Below, in pieces: positions 27,771 through 39,600 of a DNA stretch of 64,000 nucleotides; position 1 is the stretch's first letter, and every line of letters begins with the position of its first letter. Origin of the DNA: Glandiceps talaboti (Eukaryota; Hemichordata; Enteropneusta; Spengelidae). Both the position numbers and the translations under genes were made by a program. The notes below the pieces were generated by a model. The model was not told where the DNA came from. It did no database searches and worked only from the letters and a program-made list of their open reading frames with translations. The stretch covers positions 13,437,501-13,501,500 of the forward strand of contig NC_135566.1 in assembly GCF_964340395.1 (NCBI RefSeq), read 5' to 3'.

Positions 27771-28664
27771 AGGAGAAACTATTCCTTTTTTCAAAGCCTC
27801 CTTCCTTTCTTTATGATCAAATTTTAGAGCCTTCCATCATTAGCAGTACTCACATGTAGAATGTTTATTTAATTTTGACTTGATGGATTTACATAGAACG
27901 GCACGAAAAATGTTAGCAAGTGCAAATATATCTGGGGAACTAACGAGTACCGATGAAGATTCGGCGGAGAGCTGTATAGGTTTTCCTATTTAAAATAGTA
28001 CACACTCGAGTTATATGTTGCCGCCCCCCCCCCCCCCCCCCCTTCACCTTAGGAAAACACATGAGAAAAAAGTACTGTTAGTGTACCAGTCAGCGACATA
28101 TCAATGGGAAAGGCAGCACAAGTACCCAATGAGAGGATCGATGATGTCATCTTTTCAGATCTTTTCAGTCAACCGGCCAGAGGTCACGCACGTTTGTTCC
28201 TTATGTCAGTACTCCACTCCTAACTTCCTGTCTACATGGTGGGGCACTTCATAATCGATGTGTATATGATGTATGGTTCGTAGCTTACCTCTACTTACCG
28301 CCTTTCCCGAATTAGTTAATAACATATTTTTATTGTTGACAACGTGGTCATAAAAATTAAAACAACTCCTTTGAAAATAATAATAATATTACAGACTTGA
28401 CTCGTTGTCCAAATACAATTTTGGATAAATAAATTCTTCTTAGCCACGCCTGATTTCCATAGAAACCTGAGGTACGTACACATTCGACTTCAAAGGCGTC
28501 CTTCATGCCTTTATTTTAGCATGATAATCTATAAAGTTATTAAAAGTAAATACACGTTTTTCTACTGATATTAAAACTATATTAGTTTTATTTTTCCATT
28601 GTGATATCTAAATGAAATAATCGATCGACGTTATAACCATCGATATAATAATACATTGAACGAT

Positions 28665-29720
28665 TCAATAATAATAATCTTTATTGTCCATTTGTTAAAA
28701 ACATATGGAAAATTTCCTTTTGGCATCACAGGTCCTAAAAACACAAGCATCACAAAGACATATATACAAAAGCATACGTCAATCAAATATCACATAATGT
28801 AAAAGCTCTATAGAATACGATTCTAATCACACACAATTAAAACTCTGATTCCATGTTATTACCTGATCCTAATAGATAACAAGTGACATACAACCTTGGT
28901 TACCGTTTTGTCTATAAGGTACAATCTATTATTGGCTATGCTGCTTAGTGGAATCGTCATGGAAAATAACTAGCTCCTACACAGGGTTGCCGTAGAAAGG
29001 TCGCCCTCCACTACTTCCGGTCCAACTTTTCAAAACAATGTAATAATAATAATAGTAATAGATAGTCAACGAGTTTGGGAGGGTTACGTGCCAATAAACG
29101 AGGGGGCGTAGCCCCGAGTTTTTGGCACATAACCCTACCGAACGAGTTGTCTATCTTACTTTACTACGGCATGATTGGCTCAAACAGATATATAGGTCAC
29201 ATCCCTAAGAAAGAGTGGGTTATGGCTCCATATAACTAACCAAAATCAAGGCCTCTGATTGGCATAGTCGGTCTAGCCGTAGTATAAATTACTGTATTCG
29301 TCATTTTCCTTTGCATTGACATGGACTACATAGCCACATAGATTAAATATTTACTCAAATAATAAATCTATAAAGTAAAGATTGCAATACATACAAATAA
29401 ATACATTTGTCAGTGCTTACGTGTGATTAATGAGTTGAATTGATCTTGGCACGAAGCTAAATTTAAACCTGTTTGTACGTGCATGTGGTACTCTGAGGCG
29501 AAGGCCACTTAGGAGATATTCATGTTCTGTATGTAGGGGATGTGATTATCATGTGTTGGATCTTTGACAATTTTTGTAGCAGTTTTAAACGCTTTGTCTT
29601 TATACAATATAGAGTTAACAGATAGTTCGTAGGTTTCATTATCAACTAATTTTCTGCATATGTTCCTAGGACGGTTTAGATCGCGTTTAAGATAGGTATA
29701 GGCTGGAATGAAGGATGCTA
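28665..29720 (-). mobile_element. LINE 3' end (RT C-terminus and 3' UTR)
   Basis: The minus-strand frame reads LRLRVPHARTNRFKFSFVPR and stops at 29419-29417, a pattern typical of the extreme C-terminus of non-LTR reverse transcriptases. The 3' end near 28665-28690 carries AATAAAG followed by ATT repeats. Upstream coding is broken by stops. A small hairpin (29060-29155) lies within it. Confidence 0.6.
29060..29155. repeat. 96-bp hairpin with GC-rich core
   Basis: Arms starting GATAGTCAACGAG and ending CTCGTTGTCTATC-like (read across) flank GGGGGCGTAGCCCC. Confidence 0.6.
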
Positions 29721-29783
29721 ACCAAATATTACTTTGATTCTTACTGTGACTTTAATTAACATCAATCATAACCATCGTTTTAC
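29704..29783. repeat. left arm of 80-bp inverted repeat around BEL fragment
   Basis: TGGAATGAAGGATGCTAACC... Matches the reverse complement of 31302-31381 with a single mismatch. Confidence 0.93.
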
Positions 29784-30153
29784 ATAAACATAATTTACAT
29801 CTCATACTTGAACATATACAAACGACACTGAAACTTAGAGTCCGGTTGGTGCATAATTTAAATAATCGTCTTGAGTACGTTTGAAATCAATTTTTAGTGA
29901 CTTAGGGAGTCTTTTCCACTGCCATCTTCACGTAGATAATTGTCCAACGAATAAATTTACAAATTGAGGTAAATCATAAAGACGAATAAATCAAATGTCT
30001 CTAATTGTCTTTTCTCCATCCTCCTCCTCCTCGAAGTGCGGAAGCATGTCGAAAAAATGATAACAATACCAACAAAAATGGTGCTGAAAGAGAAAGAAAA
30101 AAGCCAAAAAAATCTGTTCAACTTTACAATTGTCCATTGTCCATTATCACAGT

Positions 30154-31301
30154 TTATTCACAATCCAATTCCAATGGGCACACTTTTGATATTGGTCGGA
30201 CCATCACACCACATCCAACTTGTACTTTTACCACTCTTACATGTCCATCTCTCCCTGGTTGTACATTGATAATTTTACCAAGCGGCCAATTACCACGTGA
30301 TGTCCCGGGCGAAATTACCAATACCACATCACCCACTTTTATATCTCTCTCAGGGCGAAACCACTTTCTTCTTGCACTAAGTCCTGGTAACCATTCTCGC
30401 ATCCATCGGTGCCAAAAATGTTTTACCAACTCTTGAACTCGTCTCCATCTTTTCTTGAGACTGAAGTCAGTAGTGTCCACAGATTCTGGTGCAAACTGTC
30501 CACCAATTTGTCCATGTAGAAAATGATTTGGTGTCAATGGCGTATTGTCCTGTGGATTTGCAGATTGATAGGTCAATGGTCTAGAGTTTATCAATGCTTC
30601 TGCTCCAGTGAATGCTGTCATCAACTCTTCATCGGTGACGTCTGAGTTGCCTAAGATTGCATATATTGCTCTCTTTGCTGATTTTATCATTGTTTCATGT
30701 GCACCTCCGAAGTGTACATGTGGAGCAAGTGGGGGATTAAAGTTCCATTTCACTCCTTGATCAGCTGTTGACCTTTTGACCTTGTCCTTATCTAACCTCA
30801 TGACCAAATCTCTCAGCTCCTTATCTGCTCCAACGAAATTACCACCATTATCTGATACCATCTCTTTGGGAAGACCTCTTCGGTTTACCATCCTATAGAA
30901 GGCGTTCAGAAATGAATCTGTATCCATGCTAAACGCCATTTCTAGATGGACAGCTCTCGTTGCTAGGCACGTAAACAAACATAGATACCGCTTCTCTCTA
31001 CGTTTACCTCTACCTTGAACGGTGATAAATGGACCTCCATAATCTGTAGCTGTATGTGTGAATGCTCGTAATGACTTCATCAGCCTAATTTCCGGAAGTG
31101 GTGCCATTACCTGTCCAGCAGCCTTTGCCTTTTTCCGTCGACATCCATTACACTTCCTCTCCCAATCACGAATTTCTTCTCGTCCACAAATTACCCAAAA
31201 TCTTGTAGATATTGCTGACAATGTTTGATTTGTACCAACTGCATGTTTTCCTTTTTCATGGTAGTACTTGACAATTAGTTGTGTCACCCAGTGCTTCCTT
31301 G
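30154..31301 (-). pseudogene. BEL/Pao retrotransposon integrase fragment
   Basis: A frame of about 380 codons, open from the edge of the right inverted repeat. It starts in the PRKHWVTQLIV segment, then has the HHCC zinc-binding region (YHEKGKH ... CNGCRR). It continues into the integrase core with TDYGGPF, SDNGGNF and a distal Glu in GGAHETM (the DDE triad), and ends in a C-terminal domain with WFRPERDIKVGDVVL, as in BEL/Pao polyproteins (DUF5641-like). Protease, reverse transcriptase and RNase H are missing. The fragment has no internal stop, so it is young or was recently copied, and it sits exactly inside an 80-bp inverted repeat pair. Confidence 0.88.
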
Positions 31302-31381
31302 GTAAAAAGATGGTTATGATTGATGTTAATTAAAGTCACAGTAAGAATCAAAGTAATATTTGGTTAGCATCCTTCATTCCA
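31302..31381. repeat. right arm of 80-bp inverted repeat around BEL fragment
   Basis: Pairs with 29704-29783; the arms are 1.68 kb apart measured end to end. Confidence 0.93.
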
Positions 31382-31685
31382 TTAAATATTATAGAAGGCA
31401 GTGTTAGCATAGTTGAGAACTGTATAGATGGTTGAATCGTAGAATATAGCAATGACATTGGAACTAACATTTAACAATTAATTTAAGGTATCGAATCTTC
31501 GCCAAAAAGAGTGCATGACCAATTTAAGTTATGAAATAAAAACACAAGTGAATTAAGCAAATGAACCATTTGTTACAAAAGAACATCAAATTTGATTTAT
31601 GTAAAATAGCTTACATCATTTAATATTTTCAGATGGGTATGATGGAAACAGTCAACAGTGCACGGTTCACATTACACACACTTAC

Positions 31686-31779
31686 CTCGAGGTCGATGTC
31701 CATAGACAATTGTTTCATTGGCCAACCCAATTATAATCTCTGCGATTAAACGAACACTGGGACATCCGATGAACAACAT
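31686..31779 (-). CDS. orphan or alternative first exon, signal peptide
   Basis: The ATG at 31779 starts MLFIGCPSVRLIAEIIIGL, and the exon ends phase 1 at GTAAGT. It is paralogous to the first exons at 9.9 and 27.3 kb. No CTLD exon lies between it and the next module at 27.3 kb, so it is either an alternative start for gene B or the head of a gene whose body was lost. Confidence 0.5.
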
Positions 31780-32130
31780 ATTCCGTACAATTTCACCAGT
31801 GTTTTAGTTTCACGCCCAATTACTGAAGCCTCCGAATCAATCTGTTAGTTAAAGCTATCGATTGATATTAAGAAGCTTGAAGGTTGTGATAAACGAGTCA
31901 AGTGCAGCGTTAATAATGACAAAAACATGTTTGATTTTTTTTTTAAATAACGATTGTATCGATTTAAAATAGACTTGAAATTGCTGTGATTGTTACATTG
32001 CACCGTTACAGCCATCAACTCAATGTGTCATTTATGTACATTTTATTGACTTCTACATTACACAGATTTCTGACAATATCAACGACAAGTTTTAGCCTAC
32101 CAAGGAGACAGGCAATATTTACGTATACGG
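31780..32130 (-). promoter_or_regulatory. duplicated 5' flank / promoter module
   Basis: Third copy of the 5' flank seen at 9951 and 27424. It shares TTGACTTCTACATTACACAG with the 27.7-kb copy almost exactly. Confidence 0.45.
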
Positions 32131-32549
32131 CTATGACAGAAAAGATGATCTATACACATTTTGTCAACACCCCTTTCTTTCATTTATGCCTAATGTTTAG
32201 ACCATATGCCACCTTAAAATAAGAAATTTGATAGACACACTGTCCACATGTTGAAGTTTTGAGAAATAGTGAGTACAGAATATAACATTATAGGTTTTAA
32301 TATTTAATTATTAAAATTGTCATAGTTTTAATATATTTAGTTTTAGTTCATGATAACGTTCAGATATGAGAATAACCCTCTATCTCTTTTTAGGCTTATA
32401 ATCTGGGAATTTACTGTACTGTGTTCTTTTGTTGAGCGTCAGACATATTCATCCTCTCTCAAATTCCTATTTTGTGTGCATGTTATTATTTTAGGCGTAA
32501 TTTAAAAAAAAAAATAGGTGGGGTAGGTATGTGTTCATTTCATTTTATT

Positions 32550-32590
32550 ACCTCCCGTAAGGGTACGGGAGGTATTAAAAGGGGAATGCC

Positions 32591-32629
<39 letters not shown>

Positions 32630-33620
32630 GAAACCATTTTCTAAAAATCGGCTGGCTCAATTGTAATGAAATTTGGGAAATATAATCTTTAGGATAATAG
32701 CTAGACCTGATTAGGTTTTGAGCCAGATCTGTTAATGTTTAATTAGAGAAATTTGCATATTAATGAAATCAACTAATTATGCAATATCTTAAGACTGCAT
32801 ACTTCAATTTCAATATAATTTAGTATATTCGTTAAACATAACAACATACATTTGTCCTATAAAATTCGTTGATGTATCTTACAGCGTTAATGAATATTTT
32901 GCATAATTAATTATGTTTGGTAATAATAATAATAATAATAATGGTTTATTAATCTCAGCCATTGTGGCCAATAGCCAAATTACACTGAGTTACAAAAAAC
33001 ATATACAATTGAATCCAATTTAAAAAGGAAACTCTACAAGGTAAAACCACAATCAGCATAAAATTTACACAGAACCCAAAACACAAATTACAGAATTACA
33101 CAAAACCAATTTAAAAGGGTATCTCTCACAAGGTAAAACCACAACAGCATAAAATTGACACAGAACAAGTAATTAGGCTATATCTTAAGAATACATACTT
33201 CAATTCCAATACAATTCAGTACACACGTTAACCATAACAATTGCATATGTCCCGTAAAGCTTGTTGGTGTACCTTTCAGTGTTAATGAATAATTTGCATA
33301 ATTAATGATTCTTGGTAAATAGGCTATATCTTACGACTGCATGCTTCAATTTCAATACAATTCAGTACATACATTAACCATAACAAATTGTGTATGTCCT
33401 ATAAAGTTAGTTGAAACACCTTACAGTGTTAATGAATAATTTGTATAATTAATGATTTTCTGTAATTAGGCTATATCTTAAGACTGCATTAAGCAGTATC
33501 ATACACTCTTACATACATTAACCTAAGAAAGCACGCTTGTCTAAAAAACAAAGCCTGTTACCATAGTTTTTTTTAGTTTAATGAGTTATTTGCATAATTA
33601 GCGATTCCCTTACGGGAGGC
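32550..33620. mobile_element. non-coding element with CCTCCCGTAAGGG ends and internal repeats
   Basis: It begins CCTCCCGTAAGGG (32551) and ends with the inverse CCCTTACGGGAGG (33607-33619). The left end is itself a hairpin. After a (CTGT)n run come four copies of a roughly 146-bp unit (32781-32921, 33171-33316, 33317-33463, 33464-33600), each with GGCTATATCTTA and TTTGCATAATTA. Bases 32925-33169 are an ATT-tailed insertion. Related DNA occurs at 13.86-14.08 kb. Confidence 0.7.
32925..33169. mobile_element. ATT-tailed retroelement 3' end inserted in the 32.5-kb element
   Basis: Starts with (AAT)n TGGTTTATTAATCTCAG and interrupts the 146-bp repeat array. It contains two imperfect copies of a segment with AAGGTAAAACCACAA. 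Confidence 0.55.
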
Positions 33621-33640
33621 ATTCAGTTTAAATCTGGTTA

Positions 33641-33796
33641 TACGTATATGTTATTTGCCAAATACCGTTCCATATCTTGCTGCGAGAGGTAATTTTTCCG
33701 GTAATAACGGAGAGCCGGAGGCGAGCCGTTATACCGGAAAAATTAACTCGAGCAGCAAGATGTGGAACAGTATTTGGCAAATAACATACTTATACG
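33641..33796. repeat. long hairpin (MITE-like)
   Basis: Arms of about 75 bases, containing GTTATTTGCCAAATAC and TTTTTCCGG, flank a GC-rich core GAGCCGGAGGCGAGCC-like. The arms show only a few mismatches. Confidence 0.75.
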
Positions 33797-34334
33797 TCAC
33801 CTGCGACGATTAATTAATTATTGAATGTCTAAAAATGCTGTTTCATTTTAAAATAAAATCACTTCCGCGTTATACTGTTGAGCGTAGTATCATGCACCAC
33901 TCCGATAACTGCAATGCGGTTGTTTACACGTCAGCCTTAACTTTATCATCCAATCAGAGTGCGCGTTTGCTCAGTAGTATGACGTATTGTTTACTATTTG
34001 CATATCACTCAGCGATATATTCAAACTTATAACCATCAGCTGAACAATGAGTGCGTCTTTGTTTTGCGTACTGTATTCCATTAAATGTACAAAAATGTTC
34101 GTGATATGCTTTCTTGTTCTAGTTAGGCAAAAACTGAACCCTCTGTGGTGGTAATTTTCATATCCTTCATAAATTTAGGAATGTATGTTTACGATCGCGT
34201 GACGACCGCGAGTTCGCCGTCACTGGACTTTCGCCGTTCTGTGTGGAATTTTTGGCTTTTTCCCTGTAACATGAAAAGTACAGTTCAAAGACTTGTTACA
34301 CTTTATACAACGGTGATATTTTGTTCGGTTGACA

Positions 34335-34545
34335 ACAAATTTGGCATTGGAAATGCTGGCTATAGCTGTATTTCTAGTTGTCTGTTAGATTTGTTTACAA
34401 GGGGACGTGCAGTGATCACGTGATACAACAAGCAAAAGTACGGCTGTTGGTGAAAAATACGCCTGTGTATCTGCAGGGCTCTCGACCAATCAGAATGCGA
34501 GATTGGTGACAGGTGACGTATAAATATTTTTTGATGTCTCTAGTT
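34335..34545. repeat. interspersed repeat shared with 52565-52775
   Basis: The two loci share GTGATACAACAAGCAAAA, then TACGGC, GCAGGGCTCT or ACAGGGCTCT, and GGTGACAG in the same order and orientation. Confidence 0.65.
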
Positions 34546-34572
34546 CATTGTTTTCTAAATAGTCTGTGTTGT

Positions 34573-35216
34573 TTATTTCTTCCTAACAGATGTACAGCCA
34601 TTACAGATTGGAAGAACAGTTTTATATTGTCTTTTAGAAATGGCAAGTTTTATTTTTATCAGTTGAATAATGTCGAGAATCATGATGACACTGATGACAA
34701 GACACAGGGCTGCCGATATGGTGTATGAAGGCAAGACACGACGAACATACCACGGAATTCCATTCGGTCCATCTACTTCAGCGACCATGACCGCTGTTGT
34801 GATGTTTTTTCCAGTTGGCGAATACGGCTGAGTGATTGTCGTCAGAGTTACGGGCTGCATCACTGGGGATCGCGTTGTTGTTTGCATCGATATGGTTGGT
34901 GTTGCAGTTTGGGTTGCGGTTGTGGTACTTTCAGGTTGTATAACTGTCTGCATAGGGGTAGTCTGGGCAGTGGTTGGTGTCGTTAATTGCGTTATTTGGG
35001 TAGTTGAACCCGTAAAGGTCTGTTTGATAGTTGTGGGGGTTGCAGTGGTTGGTAGTGATGTCGTGGGGGTTGAAGTGGTTACTAGTGATGTCGTGGAGGT
35101 TGAAGTGGTTGCTAGTGATGTTGTGGGGGTTGACGTGGTTGCCGGTGATGTTGTTTGCAGGACGGTAGTTGGGGTAATAATCGTTGAGGTAGTTTGCATA
35201 GTGATGGTTACTGCGC
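34573..35216 (-). CDS. Thr-rich stalk and transmembrane exon (gene A)
   Basis: The acceptor is TTTGTAG at 35218-35217, and the exon opens (G)AVTITMQTT. Four or five 10-residue repeats of the type TTSTPTTSLA follow, then other Thr-rich sequence, then VRRVLPSYTISAALCLVISV with one membrane span and a tail of about 30 residues rich in Lys and Arg. The stop is at 34573-34575. The start, the LPSYTI motif and the span closely match the gene B exon; the repeat units differ, so the stalk repeats have turned over since duplication. Confidence 0.85.
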
Positions 35217-36525
35217 CTACAAACGGAATATAAATGATTGTGAAAGGAGGAATCGATATTTAATACGCTGACAATACAAACGACATGTGGACATGTGCTT
35301 CTTACAGCGTCTGGTGAGACAAAACTTTTCACTGTATATCGCTACATATATTTTCTTTGCGTGAACTACTTTTGTTCTAGCGAAGAAAATGGAAAGCTCT
35401 CATGTGTGAAGGATGTTCTCTGATTGCATAATTCAAAGTAATTACGTGGTCACTTAGATACGTTATCACAAGCGTATATATCCTACAAGGTATGACTGCA
35501 AATGAGTACTTGCAATTTTCTTAAATTCAACATAGTTTCGTTTTGACCTTGTATTGATTTTGGCAATAACACTTGAGCTTTGATTGTAATGATTTTATGA
35601 CAAACAAATAAACAAGACAACCACTTTCAAAACGATGACTTGGTTACTCATATTTTCATAAAATATAGATTCTGAGCTTTCAGAAAATGCAGGGTGGAAT
35701 TTGCCCCAAAATAGTACCAGCAATCACTCTGGCTCATGTACTACATCCACTCAAAAATCGACAAATTGATGTGGATCACACGGGTACATGTACAGATGAT
35801 AAATTCAAGTACTTTTTATGTTTCAATGCACAGGTAATGATAAAGATGTGTAACTTAACAGGGTACATGTACATATGGTAAACACAAGTGCATTCTACTC
35901 AACCTGGGTACATATTATATATATACGCACAGCAAAAACACATGTACTCTGCACATGTGATAAACACATGTATTCCACCTGGATACATACACACATAATG
36001 ATGAACACACCTATTCTACATAGGTGTGTGCACACAAAATAGCTGTATTTTACCTGGGTACATGCAAACATAACGTCGAGTTGTATCACATCTTACACTA
36101 TCCCACTGATAAGCCTTTGAAGCTTTCATAACGGCACATTCTTCTGATCCACTCTCACCAGCACTCTTCCAATTTGTGTACCCTGTTTCAACTAAAGTGG
36201 TATTATCAACCCATATGTAATTTCCAGTGTTCGTTGGATCCACGAATCCAAGCCAGTAGTCTCGTGCTTGGTCCAAGATACTGACGAGAAAATCTTGATC
36301 TTCAACTTTCTTCACAATTGGAAAGTCTCCACCTGGATGATGACCATGGCAAAGAGCGAGTGATTCGTAATAGTTATATCCTGGGTCGTCTGGGAACACT
36401 TCGTAGCATGCAGCTTCATAGAAATGTTGCCCACACGGACACGCTGTAAGATTTAGGTGCAGAGTTGGTTGATTTGTGAACAAAAGGAATGTTTATGTTT
36501 CTGCCTGCCTGCCTGCCTGGCTGCC

Positions 36526-36605
<80 letters not shown>

Positions 36606-39600
36606 CGTCTGTCTGTCATTAACAGGGAAGAAATAGGCCTTTCCAAAATTTGCCATGGTGGTGCTCTACTTCCTGTCTGTGTGTACCTTGGGGTATACAT
36701 GGTGTAGGTTACTCAGTTAATCATAGATCACTGTTGTTTTCCTCGATATCTGAACAATACAAAAACTCCCATGATTTACACTTATTTGCATAATATTTTA
36801 TGAAATTTGTTATTGTTTCATATATATGTTGAGTAAGACTTTCCTAGATGAATCACTATTTGGCTTGCATAGTCTATATGAATGAAGTAATGACTTAGTC
36901 ACGTTTTGGCGAAATCTGTTCATAGTGATTTGGGTAATGAACATCATCATTAACAGTACTTTAATTTTGTAATATCACTGTAATTACAAGAAAATTTTAG
37001 CAGTAGCTATACTTACCAGATGGGGCAGCTGTGGTATGTGGTGCTATCGAAGTAATAAAGAAAAGAATAACGAGAGTTCGGAGAATGCATTTAAATTTGT
37101 TGTGGAGTACAAAAATGTAGCAGAAATTCAATTTTTAATATTTTGCCTAAATTTTAATTCTGGCCAATTTTAGGCAAAATTGTGCTTATGGCCACACCAT
37201 TTTAAGAAGTAAAATTAAGTTCGTTAATTCACACTAGATATATCTTCATTTAGTACATGTAGTTTCTCAGAATTTACCAGCGTGGAAGGGATTCCATTTT
37301 CATAGTTTCAATTTGTATTTTGACAAAAAGGGTTTTCATATAAAGCTAATATAAGTTAAAACCATGCATACAAAGATCGAGATAGCTAACATCGGTGCAT
37401 TTACACGTAGTGATAAATACATGTAGACTGCCTGGATAAACACTAACTATAAATACATGCACACATGATAAACACTTGTACTCATCAGCCTTAGGTACAC
37501 GCACACTTGAAGAGAAACACATGACTGTACATTTACCAGGATATACATGCCCACATAAACGATAAACAAATGTTATGTACACCGGACTGCACGTCACCTG
37601 GGAATATACACACATTAAGATAAACACATGTCCCTAGCCTGGCTATATGCAGACTTAAAGATAAACTTTAGACTTCACATTACCTGCGGCACATGCCCAC
37701 ATAAACGATACACGTACTCTGGACTGTACGTTACCTGGGTACATGCACACGTGGTAACTATAAAAACGGTGATATACCTTACCTGGGTACATGCAAACAT
37801 AACGTCGGTTCGTATCACATCCCACACTATCCCACTGATAGTCTTCGGATGGTTTCATCATTGCACATTCTTCTGATCCACTCTCATCAGCACTCTTCCA
37901 ATTTGTGTACCCTGTTTCAACTAAAGTGGTATTATCAACCCATATGTAATTTCCAGTGTTCGTTGGATCCTCGAATCCAAGCCAGTAGTCTTGTGCTTGG
38001 TCAAAGATACTGACGAGAAAATCTTGATCTTCAAGTTTCTTCACCATTGGAAGGTCTCCGTCCGGGTGATTATTACGGCATAGGGCGCGACATTCGTGAT
38101 GTGTACATCCGTGGTCAGGAAAGACTTCGTAACATGCATCTTCATAGAAATGTTGACCACAAGGACATTCTGTTCAGTACAATATAGGTGGATTTGTAAA
38201 GGTATAAATTATTGCCAATGATAATTTCCCTTCTAGTTTGATTTGGCGTTTGTATACTTTCATTTACTCACCAACACTCGAGTGAATTGAACTTCATAAA
38301 AGGACACGAGGTAGAATCTCAGACAATATTCGCTTTATAACTGATTTCACTAATTTTTCAAAAGAATAGTGATGCAATAATAATATTATTATTTGAATTA
38401 TGGAAATGCACTGGCATTATTGAAAAAAATAGCTGAAACCATTTTACACAAGTTACATCTTAATACCTGTGTACTCAGCAGCGGTTTATCGAGGTTTCTT
38501 TGTATAGCAAGAGGGATTAGACAAGGTTGTCCACTGTCATAAGTTTTATTTGTTATTTTTATTGAATTATTAGCCATTGCTACACGTGACCAGAGTTTGT
38601 TTCTGCCTGTCAACACGGGTAGTATTGATTATTCATATTCAACTATGTAAACGACAAAAGGAATGGCCCATATTCCAAGTCACAAATCATCCCATGGGTT
38701 TTCCTATTTATTAATTGGATAGTGAGCAAAATTGCCTCCGTGATGCCTACATAATGCACATTCTATTATTTTATTATATTTTATTTCATTCTTGAACCAA
38801 CAGGTTTCCCCAATTACAGGTTCATTGAAAAAAAGGTAATAATATTCGCCGTGCATTTTTCAATATTACAAGGAATAGGTTATTGATGGATAGATTCGAT
38901 TGACTTAGTATTCTATACGAGAAAGCATTACGAATAACGATTACTTAGCGTCTCTTCGCTTCACGTCTATTTGTTATTCATTAATGTACTTTATTCGTAT
39001 CATTTTGAAAAAAAAAACATCTCTAATTTTACGGTTGTCCTACAAAGGTAGCATTTGCGCTATATATTTTGGCAATTTGACGTCAGGTACACCCTTTGAC
39101 TGGAATTAAAAACCGATTCTACCATTAAGAACAACAACCATAGTATTAAATTGTTTTTGCTACTTATAGAATGAAGAAATTAAATTTTCTTTTGAAGCCA
39201 TAAACTGACCTGGTTTATCGGTGATATCAATCGAGAACGAGAAACACCAGGTTATTTTTAATTGTAGCATAGTTGAACTGTTTAAATTTCTCGACAATGC
39301 TCAGCTTATTACAATATTTGAGGATCACCTCTTTCATTTCATGTCATGTATGTAACAAAAAACAAAACAACCACAGCGCTATTTCGACCAGTACGTTATT
39401 TGTTGTCACAAGTACTCCCCTTTTCAATATTGACAACAACTCACTAATTAAAATGTCATTGATGGGAACCCGTATACATAACCTGTATCCATAGTCACTG
39501 TACGCGTAGGTGCATGTACTTTTTGCCGTCGTTGCCATCGCACTTAGCGCTAGGAGCGTTCAATAGAATACAACCTAGATTGAGGTTGTATAGAAAGTGT

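Noticed and set aside
30005-30436. 143-codon plus-strand frame
   Set aside because: Antisense of the BEL/Pao integrase fragment.
36489-36707. Cys/Leu/Ser-rich frame and possible CRISPR-like regular spacing
   Set aside because: (CTGT)n microsatellite; no spacers. No CRISPR array is expected in animal DNA.
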